64,000 nucleotides of DNA. Origin: Corynebacterium lowii. GTDB taxonomy: Bacteria > Actinomycetota > Actinomycetes > Mycobacteriales > Mycobacteriaceae. Positions 44,527-54,200 of this stretch are shown here, one piece after another. The notes beneath the pieces are model-generated. The model did no database searches, was not told where the DNA came from, and saw only the letters and a program-made list of their open reading frames with translations. Position 1 is the first letter of the stretch. Each line of letters opens with the position of its first letter. Location: positions 1 to 64,000 of the forward strand of contig NZ_LKEV01000009.1 of NCBI RefSeq assembly GCF_001412085.1, in the 5' to 3' direction. Position numbers and translations under genes: made by a program.

Positions 44527-45567
44527 ATGCGCAGTGCAAAAACTTGGGCCCGGGCTCAGATGGATCGGACGGTAGCGGCCGTGATGGCGGTGGTCATAGC
44601 GGCGGTGAGCCTTATGGTCGTGGGGCCGGTGGGGGAGGCCCACGCGGGTAACCGCGATTGGTTGCGTCCCGATTCCACCGGCACCTGTGAGTGGGACCCG
44701 AACCTGTACTGGATTCAGCGCTGCGATGTGTGGTCGCCTTCTATGAATAAGCACGTGCCGGTGCAGATCCGCCCGTCCTCCGAGGGCGGTAACGGCAGCC
44801 TGTACCTCCTCGACGGGCTGCTCACGGAGGGGAGCAATAGCTGGTCCTTTAACTCAAACGTCCGCGACGTGTTCAACCACACCAACATCACCCTCGTGAT
44901 GCCCACGGGTGGGCGCGGTTCTTTCTATGCGGACTGGGAGGCTCCCGCGAGCCTGTTGCCGATCCCTGCGGCCGATATGGTGAACCCCGATTATCGGTAC
45001 GAGACCTTCCTTACCCAGGAGTTGCCCCCGTACCTGGAGGCCAATTTTGGAGTTTCGCGCAGCAATAACTCCGTGATGGGTATTTCTATGGGCGCTACCG
45101 GTGCGATGAACCTGGCGGCCAAGCACCCGGACCAGTTCAAGCAGGTATTCTCCCTGTCCGGTTATCTCACCCTGACGGTGCCGGGGTCGTACGCGATCAT
45201 GGGCCTGGTTCTACTCAGCGCCGGTGGCTTCAACATCAATAATCTCTACGGCTCGGTCATCAGCCCCAAGCGCGCGGAGAATGATCCGTACATGAACATG
45301 GAGGGGCTGCGCAATACTGACGTCGTGGTGGTGGCCGGTAGCGGCATAGCTCGCGGCGACGATCCCAAGGACCCGCAGAGCCTCATCGTGGGTGGAGCCT
45401 TGGAGCAGGCCTCGCGCATTTCCACGCAGATGTGGGGCGCGAAGGCTCGCGGGGCGGGCCTGGTGGATACGGAGATTTACCCCGAGTTCGGTATCCATAA
45501 CTGGCCCATCTGGAATGACATGGTGAACCAGAACCGCGACCGTATTCTCCGGGCGCTGGGCGCGTAG
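44527..45567 (+). CDS. Secreted mycolyltransferase (antigen 85/Cmt family), second copy
   Basis: A 346-residue paralogue of the preceding gene. Signal peptide VAAVMAVVIAAVSLMVVGPV ends near EAHAG (residue 40). Catalytic Ser in GISMGATGAMNLAAKH and His in FGIHNWPIW are conserved, as is VMPTGGRGSFYADW. It differs from the first copy in a 4-5 residue insertion (SLLPIPAAD) and in the region after IARGDDPKD. It has its own promoter, so the copies may be regulated separately. Confidence 0.93.
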   Translation: MRSAKTWARAQMDRTVAAVMAVVIAAVSLMVVGPVGEAHAGNRDWLRPDSTGTCEWDPNLYWIQRCDVWSPSMNKHVPVQIRPSSEGGNGSLYLLDGLLTEGSNSWSFNSNVRDVFNHTNITLVMPTGGRGSFYADWEAPASLLPIPAADMVNPDYRYETFLTQELPPYLEANFGVSRSNNSVMGISMGATGAMNLAAKHPDQFKQVFSLSGYLTLTVPGSYAIMGLVLLSAGGFNINNLYGSVISPKRAENDPYMNMEGLRNTDVVVVAGSGIARGDDPKDPQSLIVGGALEQASRISTQMWGAKARGAGLVDTEIYPEFGIHNWPIWNDMVNQNRDRILRALGA

Positions 45568-45607
45568 TAGCCGGGGAGTTGTACCGGGGCAATCTCGGGG
45601 GGGGGCA

Positions 45608-45640
45608 AGGGCCGTGTGCGTGGCGCACGGCCCTCTTTCG
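45608..45640 (+). terminator. Terminator after second mycolyltransferase
   Basis: AGGGCCGTG pairs with CACGGCCCT with inner GCG/CGC pairs, followed by CTTTC. Confidence 0.7.
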
Positions 45641-45695
45641 CGTTCAAAAATATGTGATTTTTCCCGCTATCGCACGGAGTGTCTGCACACTAACT

Positions 45696-45718
45696 CTCAA
45701 GTTAAACTTAAACTTAAC
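45696..45718. repeat. TTAA-rich repeat upstream of cmt1-like gene
   Basis: AAGTTAAACTTAAACTTAAC, three phased TTAA blocks about 90 bases before the start at 45801. Possible promoter or regulator site; no protein is assigned. Confidence 0.4.
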
Positions 45719-45800
45719 TGGACTGTGTGTAGGCGGGGCAGTGGGAGAGGGGAACTCCCACTGCCCGGCGGAACCGAACAAATGTAAAGGATTAGGACAC

Positions 45801-47735
45801 ATGCGCGACACCGCATCCCGTGCGCCGCAGCGGCGCTCCTTCCGGATTGCCGCCACGGCGATCCCCACCGCCGTGGCCCTCGCCCTGGGAACCATCACCC
45901 CGGCGAACGCCCTCCCCGAACTCCCCATTAGCCTCTCGGATTACATCAAGCCGGGGGATTCGCAGCAGCCCGCTCCCACGCGCACCGATACTCCGCAGAT
46001 TCAGGGGCTACCCGATGGGGTGAGCGTGGATCGAGTGGAGTGGTTGAGCAGCCGCCGCGTGGCGGTGTACATCAATTCCCCCTCCATGCCGCAGAGCCCT
46101 GTGCAGGTGCAGATCCTGCTGGCCCGCGATTGGCATTCGCAGCCCGATCGCACCTTCCCGGAGGTGTGGGCGCTCGATGGTATGCGCGCCCGCGACGATG
46201 AAAACGGCTGGACCAGCGCCACCAACATCGAGCAGTTCTACTCCGATAAGAACGTGAACGTGATCCTGCCCGTGGGCGGGGAATCTTCCTTCTACTCCGA
46301 TTGGCTGGAGGAGGATAACGGCCGCCACTACAAGTGGGAGAGCTTCCTCATCAACGAGCTCGTTCCGGTGCTGGATAAGGGCTTCCGCTCCAATGGTGAG
46401 CGCGCCGTCACGGGTATCTCGATGGGCGCTACGGCGGCGGTGAACCTCGCCGCACACAATCCGGGCCTCTTTAACTTTGTGGGTTCCTTCTCTGGATACC
46501 TGGACACCACCACGCCGGGCATGCCCGCGGCGATCAACGCGGCGATGTCGGACGCCGGTGGATACAGCGCCACGAAGATGTGGGGCTCCTATGGTTCCGA
46601 GGAGTGGAAGAAGCATGATCCCAAGCTCGGGTTGGATGCGCTGAAGGGCACCCCGGTCTACGTTTCTGCGGGCTCCGGGCGCGAGGAGAACGGTCAGGTC
46701 ACGGTGCCTAATCCCACCGACCGCATGACGGGCATGGGGCTAGAGGCCGTCTCCCGCATGACCACCCAGACCTTCGTGAATCGCGCCAAGAGCGCCGGAG
46801 TGGACGTCACCGCCCGCTTCCGCGATGCCGGTATTCACTCCTGGCCGTATTGGCAGTTCGAGATGACCCAGGCATGGCCCATGATTGCTGATTCTCTGGG
46901 TGTGCAGGCTGGGGATCGCGGTGCGGAGTGCGCCCCGATTGGTGCGATCGCGGACGCCACCGCCGCCGGTGCCATCGGCACCTGCGTGAATAACGAGTAC
47001 GACGTCGCTGGTGGGGCGGGTAAGGCCCAGGACTTCCTGGGTGGAACGGCCTATTGGTCCGAGGCTACGGGAGCCCAGGTGCTCTTTGGCCGCATTAACG
47101 CCCGCTATGCCGAGTTGGGCGGCCCCGCCTCCTGGCTGGGTTTCCCGCGCACCACCGAGCTGAGCTCCCCGGACGGCAAGGGCAAGTACGTGCTCTTTGA
47201 GCACGGCGCGATGTACTGGTCGGAGGAAACGGGAGCTATCCCCGTGAGCCCGGCCATGATGGACGCCTGGGGCGGAGCCAACTACGAGACTGGCGAGATG
47301 GGCTACCCGGTGGCCGATGCTGTGAGCTCCGGGGATTCCCAGGTGCAGCAGTTCCAGAATGGCGTGATCGTGAGCACCGGCGCGGGCGAGGACGCCAAGG
47401 CTTTCCACTTGAGTGGTGCCATTGGCCAGAAGTACGCGGAACTGGGCGCGGCTACCTCCTGGCTGGGCATGCCCACCTCGAACGTGATTCGTATTCCCGG
47501 TGGCACGCTCCAGCAATTTGAGCAGGGCAATATCTACCACTCCGAGGCCTCCGGTGCTCATGCCATCCGCTACGGCGACATCTTCGACGCCTGGGGCGAG
47601 GACAAGTGGGAGCAGGGCGAGTTCGGCTGGCCCACCGCGGACCAGGCGGATATTCCGGCAGGCGGGCAATACGTGCAGTTCCAGCACGGAAAGATTAGCC
47701 AAGTAAACGGAAAGATTGAGAAGGAGCGTTCTTAA
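45801..47735 (+). CDS. cmt1: Mycolyltransferase with C-terminal LGFP repeats (PS1/Cmt1-like)
   Basis: A 644-residue secreted protein. Signal peptide (RIAATAIPTAVALALGTIT, cleavage near ANA, residue 36) is followed by the esterase domain (about 60-370) with Ser in GISMGATAAVNLAAHN and His in AGIHSWPYW. The C-terminal 260 residues hold LGFP repeats (WLGFPRTTE, MGYPVADA, WLGMPTSN, FGWPTADQ), which anchor such proteins in the envelope. This architecture is that of corynebacterial PS1/Cop1. Start follows AAAGGATTAGGA. It precedes a lipoprotein gene by one base. Confidence 0.93.
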   Translation: MRDTASRAPQRRSFRIAATAIPTAVALALGTITPANALPELPISLSDYIKPGDSQQPAPTRTDTPQIQGLPDGVSVDRVEWLSSRRVAVYINSPSMPQSPVQVQILLARDWHSQPDRTFPEVWALDGMRARDDENGWTSATNIEQFYSDKNVNVILPVGGESSFYSDWLEEDNGRHYKWESFLINELVPVLDKGFRSNGERAVTGISMGATAAVNLAAHNPGLFNFVGSFSGYLDTTTPGMPAAINAAMSDAGGYSATKMWGSYGSEEWKKHDPKLGLDALKGTPVYVSAGSGREENGQVTVPNPTDRMTGMGLEAVSRMTTQTFVNRAKSAGVDVTARFRDAGIHSWPYWQFEMTQAWPMIADSLGVQAGDRGAECAPIGAIADATAAGAIGTCVNNEYDVAGGAGKAQDFLGGTAYWSEATGAQVLFGRINARYAELGGPASWLGFPRTTELSSPDGKGKYVLFEHGAMYWSEETGAIPVSPAMMDAWGGANYETGEMGYPVADAVSSGDSQVQQFQNGVIVSTGAGEDAKAFHLSGAIGQKYAELGAATSWLGMPTSNVIRIPGGTLQQFEQGNIYHSEASGAHAIRYGDIFDAWGEDKWEQGEFGWPTADQADIPAGGQYVQFQHGKISQVNGKIEKERS

Positions 47736-47736
47736 C

Positions 47737-48258
47737 ATGCCGCGCCGTGGCCTGATTCTGAGTGCCCTGGTTCTGTGCACCGGCCTGGGGGTTGCCGCCT
47801 GCGGTGGTACCACCGTGGAGGGCGGCGGGAGCGATAACACCGTGGCCCCGCTCACCCGCAGCCAGGGCACCACGAGTGCCAGCCCGACGTCGAGTAGCAG
47901 CGCAACGAGCTCGGCAGAGGCGACGTCGCAAAGCCCCGCGCAGGGAGCGGGGCCGACGCAGGAGCACGATCTGGGTGCGCGGGAGATTGAATCGCTCCCG
48001 GAGCCGCAGGGCGCCACCACCAAGGAGGAACAGGATTACCTGGATGCGGTAGCCGAGGGCGGGGTGGATACCGAGAAGGTGTCCGATCAGCTCATTGCTG
48101 CGGCGCAGTCGGTGTGCACGGCGGCGGAAGAGGGCGGCGAAGGCGATGCCACCGCGCAGGCCATCGGCGGGCAGCTCGCGGAGCAGGGCTATACCGAGCT
48201 CGACGCCGCCAAGGCCGCGGAGCTGATCGAATCGGCGGCGCGCAAGTCCTACTGCTAA
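47737..48258 (+). CDS. Small lipoprotein with DUF732-like domain
   Basis: A 173-residue lipoprotein. The signal segment LILSALVLCTGLGVAAC ends in lipobox VAAC (Cys near residue 21), followed by a Ser/Thr/Gly linker. The C-terminal domain (EEQDYLDAVAEGGVD, QLIAAAQSVCTAAEEGG, AAELIESAARKSYC) has two Cys that could pair and resembles DUF732 proteins of mycolata. A copy of the 13-base motif sits in the linker (47922-47934). Probably cotranscribed with cmt1; start follows AAGGAG. Confidence 0.75.
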   Translation: MPRRGLILSALVLCTGLGVAACGGTTVEGGGSDNTVAPLTRSQGTTSASPTSSSSATSSAEATSQSPAQGAGPTQEHDLGAREIESLPEPQGATTKEEQDYLDAVAEGGVDTEKVSDQLIAAAQSVCTAAEEGGEGDATAQAIGGQLAEQGYTELDAAKAAELIESAARKSYC

Positions 48259-48276
48259 AGGCGTAGTCTTGGGCAA

Positions 48277-49224
48277 ATGCGCAAGGTTATAACGATCCTC
48301 GCCGCGGTGGCCGTGATGGTGGTCATTGGAATGGGCGTGGCGAAGTGGGCTCTCGACGGCGATTCTTCCGGAACGCCGCAGGAACCTGCCGCCCAGGGGC
48401 CGGAGCAGGCCCAGGAAGAGACCCCGGAGCAGCCGGAATGGTGCCCCGAGGTGGAGGTGATCGCCGCGCCGGGAACCTGGGAATCGGGTGCGGAAGACGA
48501 TCCGATTCACCCGCACGTGAACCCGCTTTCCTTCCTGCTTACGGTGACGAACCCGCTTCAGGAGCGCTACCCGGAGGATCGGGTGAAGGTGTGGACGCTG
48601 CCCTATACCGCGCAATTCCGCAACGTCAGCGCGCCGATGGAGATGAGCTACGACGATTCCCGCACCCAGGGCACCGATCGCGTGCGCGCGGAGATGATGG
48701 AAACCCACCAGCAGTGCCCCGGCACAGACTTCGTGCTCACCGGCTTTTCCCAGGGCGCGGTGATTATGGGTGACCTTGCCGAGGAGCTAGGTGGGGAGCA
48801 GCCCTTCATACCCGCCGAGCGGGTGCGCGGTTTTGCCTTGGTGGCCGATGGCCGCCGCGTGGCGGATCAGGGCGTGGCCGTGGGCAATCCCGTCTCCGGG
48901 GTGGGCGCCGAGGTGGCGCTGCAACCTCTTAATGCGGCGGTGCAGCCCATCGTGCCCGGTGCCACCATGAGGGGGCCGCGCAGCGGCTTCGGAGTGCTCA
49001 ATGATCGGGTATCCCAGATCTGTGCCCCGGATGACCACATTTGCGATGCCCCCAGGGATGTGGGCAATGCTTTGGGGCGCGCGCGGGACATGATCTCGGC
49101 GGGCGGGGTGCACGCGCAATATGGCACAAATCCCAATGTGTTCCCAGGAACCACCACTAACCAGTGGTTGGTGGAGTGGGCTAGCGGTCTGATTGACGCT
49201 CCGCCCGCAACACCACACCCTTAG
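48277..49224 (+). CDS. Cutinase-like serine hydrolase (Rv3802c-type)
   Basis: A 315-residue protein with an N-terminal membrane anchor (ITILAAVAVMVVIGMGVAKWAL, about 5-27), an acidic Pro/Gln linker, and a cutinase domain. The nucleophile is in VLTGFSQGAVIMGDLAEEL near residue 150, with Asp in ICAPDDHICDAP and a His in GGVHAQYG. In M. tuberculosis the positional counterpart Rv3802c is an essential phospholipase/thioesterase tied to mycolate synthesis. It sits directly before fadD32-pks13-accD. Confidence 0.9.
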   Translation: MRKVITILAAVAVMVVIGMGVAKWALDGDSSGTPQEPAAQGPEQAQEETPEQPEWCPEVEVIAAPGTWESGAEDDPIHPHVNPLSFLLTVTNPLQERYPEDRVKVWTLPYTAQFRNVSAPMEMSYDDSRTQGTDRVRAEMMETHQQCPGTDFVLTGFSQGAVIMGDLAEELGGEQPFIPAERVRGFALVADGRRVADQGVAVGNPVSGVGAEVALQPLNAAVQPIVPGATMRGPRSGFGVLNDRVSQICAPDDHICDAPRDVGNALGRARDMISAGGVHAQYGTNPNVFPGTTTNQWLVEWASGLIDAPPATPHP

Positions 49225-49329
49225 TATTTCTCGCAAAAGTATATTGTGCGGTAGATTCCTCAGTGGAACTAACACTGACCCCTATCCCGCGACCGTCGCA
49301 CTTGGCGGTGGGAAGCAGAAGGAGACTTC

Positions 49330-51165
49330 ATGGATCTCAATGCGGCCTTAGCCACGTTCTTTAACGAGAAGGGGGAGATCACCATTGATCCCCGCCTCAC
49401 TCTCGCCGGACTCTCCGAGCTTCTGTACCAGCAGGATTTAGCGGCCGGAGGCGGGGAGCGCCTGGGGTTGCGCTACTGGGACTACCAAGGCACGGGTGAG
49501 GCAGTGGAATACACCCGCTCGCAGATCAACACCCGCATCAAGGCTGTGGCGGTGCGCCTGCAACAAGTGGCGGAGTCGGGGCAGCGGGTGGCCCTGCTCA
49601 TGGGCAATACCCCGGAATACCTCTTCGGCTTCCTCGGCGCCCTCTATGCGGGTGTGACCCCCGTGCCGCTCTACGACCCCCGCGAGCCGGGCCACGATGC
49701 TCACCTGCGGGCCGTGTTCCACGATTCCAACCCGCGCATCGTGCTCACCAACAAGGCTTCCGCCCCCGCCGTGCGTTCCTACTTTGCCGATCTTCCCGGC
49801 ACCGAGCGCCCGCGCATTATTGCTATCGACGCCCTGCCCGATGCCGTGGCGGTTTCCTGGACGAATCCCCTGGAAAAGCCCGAAGCACAGGCCTACCTCC
49901 AATCCAAGGGAGTGGCCCCCTTGGATCTTCCGGCCTTCCTTCAATACACCTCTGGTTCCACGCGCACCCCGGCGGGCGTGCTGCTCACGCACCGTTCGGT
50001 GCTCACGAACACCCTGCAAATTTTCGCCTCCGGTAAATTGCGTCTGCCCATGCGCCTGGTGCTGTGGAGCCCGCTTCATCACGATATGGGCCTTATCCTG
50101 GCCGTCTTTGGTCTCATCTTGGGCTTTGAGACGGAACTGATGAGCCCTCGCGATTTCATCCAGCAGCCTTCCCGCTGGATCAAGCAGTTGAGCAAGCGCG
50201 GCCCAGAAGATGAGATGGCCGTATATACCGCCGCGCCGAACTTCGCCCTGGATCTTGCGGTGCGCTACGGCAACCCCGATGAGAACACGGACCTCTCGCA
50301 GCTCGATGGCATCGTGCTGGGGTCGGAGCCCATCACCGAGCGCTCGCTCAGGGCCTTCCACGAGGCCTTTGCTCCCTATGGCTTGGCGCGCACTGCCGCG
50401 CGCCCTTCTTATGGCTTGGCGGAGGCCTCCCTGCTGGTCACCACGCCTCAGACCGAGCAGCGTCCCATCACGGCCTACTTTGACCGCGAGGCCCTCACCC
50501 AGGGGCGCGCGAAAAAGGTGGAGCCGGATCACCCCGCAGCGGTGGCACTGATCTCTAACGGGCAGGTCGTGGTGCCGCAGCGCCTGGCGGTGGTGGACCC
50601 GGAGACGCGCCAGGAACTCCCCGATGGTCATATTGGCGAGCTGTGGAATCACGGCGCGAATCTGGCCGCCGGGTACTTCAACCGCCCGGAGGAAACCCGC
50701 GAGACCTTTGCCAATACCCTCGCCGGCCGTTTGGAGGAGGGCTCTCGGGCCGCCGGTGCCCCGGATGAGGGCTGGTTGGCCACCGGGGATTTGGGCGCGA
50801 TCATCGAGGACGAGGTGTATATCACCGGCCGCCTCAAGGACCTCATCGTGATTGCCGGGCGTAATCACTACCCGCAGGATATTGAGTTCACCGTGGGGCA
50901 GGCCACGCAGCAGGTAGATCCGGTGGCGCTGGCGGCCTTCTCCGTTCCCGGAGAGGAGGCTGAGTACCTGGTGATCCTGGCCGAGCGTGCCGAGGGGGCC
51001 ACGCAAGAGGATGACGCCGCCGCTATCGAGGCCATCCGCACCGCGGTGAGCGCTGCTCACGGGGTCACTCCCAAGGATGTGCAGATTCTTCCTCCGGGTA
51101 GCATCGCGCGGACGTCGAGCGCCAAGATTGCTCGCCGCGTGGCTCGCAAGAACTACCTTGGTTGA
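49330..51165 (+). CDS. fadD32: Long-chain fatty-acyl-AMP ligase FadD32
   Basis: A 611-residue FAAL that activates the meromycolate chain as acyl-adenylate and loads it onto Pks13. The adenylation signature LQYTSGSTRTPAGVLLTHRSV is near residues 206-222, with WSPLHHDMGLI, RPSYGLAEASLLVTT, WLATGDLGAIIEDEVYITGRLKDLIVIAGRNHYPQD. The C-terminal SIARTSSAKIARR block carries the conserved Lys. ATG start follows AGAAGGAGAC. First gene of fadD32-pks13-accD; 115 bases separate it from pks13. Confidence 0.95.
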   Translation: MDLNAALATFFNEKGEITIDPRLTLAGLSELLYQQDLAAGGGERLGLRYWDYQGTGEAVEYTRSQINTRIKAVAVRLQQVAESGQRVALLMGNTPEYLFGFLGALYAGVTPVPLYDPREPGHDAHLRAVFHDSNPRIVLTNKASAPAVRSYFADLPGTERPRIIAIDALPDAVAVSWTNPLEKPEAQAYLQSKGVAPLDLPAFLQYTSGSTRTPAGVLLTHRSVLTNTLQIFASGKLRLPMRLVLWSPLHHDMGLILAVFGLILGFETELMSPRDFIQQPSRWIKQLSKRGPEDEMAVYTAAPNFALDLAVRYGNPDENTDLSQLDGIVLGSEPITERSLRAFHEAFAPYGLARTAARPSYGLAEASLLVTTPQTEQRPITAYFDREALTQGRAKKVEPDHPAAVALISNGQVVVPQRLAVVDPETRQELPDGHIGELWNHGANLAAGYFNRPEETRETFANTLAGRLEEGSRAAGAPDEGWLATGDLGAIIEDEVYITGRLKDLIVIAGRNHYPQDIEFTVGQATQQVDPVALAAFSVPGEEAEYLVILAERAEGATQEDDAAAIEAIRTAVSAAHGVTPKDVQILPPGSIARTSSAKIARRVARKNYLG

Positions 51166-51280
51166 CCGGCAGGAACCTTCGTCTATCGCAGTCGCATTGT
51201 AGGGGCTCGGAGGGTACCCTACGTGGACGGCGATAGTAGCCTTTATTTTTCGCAACTACCCTCCCGAGGAGAATCCCCGC

Positions 51281-54200
51281 ATGGCAGACAGCCCCCGTTC
51301 CTCCACCCCCATGACCGCCTCCCAACTGCGGCAATGGCTGCGCGAATGGGTGGCTGGGGTCACGGAGGTTCCGGTGGAGGAGGTCACCGATGACCGCCCG
51401 TTGGAAAACCTGGGCCTTTCTTCCCGCGACGCCGTGCTGCTCTCCGGGGAATTAGAAAATCTGCTGGGCCGCAAGCTCGACGCCACGGTGGTCTACGAGC
51501 ACCCCACCATCGGAGCCCTGGCCACGCACCTGCTCAGTGGGGGCGCGGGCTCGGGCAAGTTCGGCGTGGTGGGCACCGCCCCGATTGCCCAGACCAGCGC
51601 TGCCCCCGAGGACCACGATATTGCCGTGGTGGGTATGGCCACCCGCTTCCCTGGAGCCGAGGGCCTAGAGCAGATGTGGAGCCTCCTGGTGGAGGGCCGT
51701 GATGGCACCACCGCCAACCCCCCGGAAGGCCGCTGGTCCGAGTACGAGGGCGATCCGGTGGCACGGGCCAAGATGGCCGAGCAGAACCTCGCGGGCGGAT
51801 ACCTGGAGGATATTTCCTCCTTTGATGCCGAGTTCTTTGGTCTTTCCCCCTTGGAGGCCACCAACATGGACCCGCAGCAGCGGATCATGCTGGAACTCTC
51901 CTGGGAGGCGTTGGAGCACGCCCATCTGCCCGCCAATGAGCTGCGCGGCACCCCCGTGGGCGTGTTCTATGGCTCCTCGAATAACGACTACGGCATGTTG
52001 ATCGCCTCGGACCCGCAGGCAGCGCACCCCTACGCGCTCACCGGGACGTCGAGCGCCGTGATCCCCAACCGCGTTTCTTACGCCTTTGATTTCCGCGGCC
52101 CCTCGGTGGCGGTGGATACGGCCTGTTCCTCCTCTCTGGTGGCGGTGCACCAGGCCATTCGCGCCCTGCGCGCGGGCGACGCCACCGTGGCCCTGGCCGG
52201 TGGCGTGAACATCATGGCCTCCCCGTTCATCTCCACCTCCTTTGGGGAGCTGGGCGTGATTAGCCCCAGCGGGCACATTCACGCCTTCTCCGATGATGCG
52301 GACGGCTTCGTGCGTTCCGATGGCGCGGGCGTGTTCGTGCTCAAGCGCGTGTCCGACGCCGTGGCCCACGGCGATACCATTCTGGCGGTGCTGCGCGGCT
52401 CGGCCATTAACTCCGATGGTCACTCCAATGGGCTCACGGCCCCCAACCCGGAGGCCCAGGTGGACGTGCTACGCCGCGCCTATGCGGACGCCGGGGTGGA
52501 CCCCGCCCAGGTGGATTACGTGGAGGCCCACGGCACGGGCACGGTGCTGGGCGATCCCATCGAGGCCACGGCCCTGGGAGAGGTGCTGGGCGCGGGGCGC
52601 GAGGCGAGCAACCCCACGTTGCTGGGTTCGGCTAAGTCGAACTTCGGCCATTCGGAATCGGCGGCGGGCTCGGCGGGCCTGGCCAAGGTGATTCTGAGCA
52701 TGAAGAACGAGGTGCTGCCGCCCTCCATCCACTTTGTAGGCCCCAACCGCTACATCGACTTTGACGCCGAGCGTCTAGAGGTGGTGGAGGACCCCCGCGA
52801 GTGGCCGCAGTATTCCGGCCGCAAGATCGCCGGTGTCTCCGGCTTTGGCTTTGGCGGCACCAATGCGCACGTGGTGGTCAGCGACTTCGAGCCCGCCGAT
52901 TACCCCGGCTTGACCCCGCAGGTGGAGGGGCATCTGAATGACCCCGAGGACGCCACGGCGCTGCTGCCGGTATCCGGTCACCTGCCCTCGCGGCGCAAGG
53001 CTCAGGCGGCGGCGCTGGCCGCCTACCTGGAAGAGCACCAGGACACCTCGCTGCTGGATCTGGAACGCACCCTGGCGGGCCGCAACCACGGGCGCTCCCG
53101 CGCCGTGGTGCAGGCGGACTCGGTGGAGGAGGCCATCAAGCGCCTGAGCCGCGTGGCCGAGGGTAAGAAGTCCCTGGGTATCACCGTGGCGGATTCCCCA
53201 GCTGCCACCGGGCCGGTGTTCGTGTACTCCGGCTTTGGTTCCCAGCACCGCAAGATGGCCAAGGATCTCGTGGCGCTCTCCGCCTTCTTCCGGGATCGCC
53301 TGGAAGAGCTGGATTCGCTGGTGCAGTATGAGTCTGGATGGTCCATGATGGGGCTGATCCTGGACGATGAACAGACCTATAACACCGAGACCGCCCAGGT
53401 GACCATCACCGCCATTCAGATCGCACTCACCGACCTGCTGGCTGATCTGGGTGTGCGCCCGGCGGGCGTGATGGGAATGTCGATGGGCGAGATTGCGGCG
53501 GCCTATGCCTCCGGCGGTCTGACGGCCCGCGAGGCCATGCGCATCGCCTGCCACCGCTCCCGCCTCATGGGCGAGGGGGAGAACTCCCTGGCCGAGGACG
53601 AACTGGGTGCGATGGCCGTGGTGGAACTCTCCACCGAGGCCTTGACGGCCCTGGGCGAGGAAGAGGAACGCTTTGCCCGCATCGAGCCCGCCGTGTACAC
53701 CGCGCCGGGCATGACCACCGTGGGCGGTCCGCGCCCGGCCGTGGCGGCCCTGGTGGAGCGCCTGGAAGGGGAGGGCAAGTTTGCCCGCCTGCTAGCCGTG
53801 AAGGGCGCGGGGCACACCAGCTCCCTCGATCCCATCCTGGGTGAACTCGCCGCCGAGATCGAGGGCCTGAATCCCCGCCCGCTGCATACCCCGCTCTTTA
53901 GCTCCGTGGACCGCGGCCGCGTGTACCAGCCGGGGGAGACGGTGCACGATGTCGATTACTTCCTGCGCTGTACCCGCCACTCCGTGTGGTTCCAGGATTC
54001 CACCGAGGCGGCCTTTGCCGCAGGGCACACCACTTTGGTGGAGATCGCCCCGAACCCCGTGGCGATGATGGGCATGATGAGCACGGCCTTTGCCGCCGGA
54101 AAACCGGAGGCTCAGCTGCTCTTCGCCCTGAAGCGCAAGGTCCCCGCTGCTACCTCGCTGCGCGATCTTCTTTCCACCTTGTACGTCAACGGCGCCCCCG

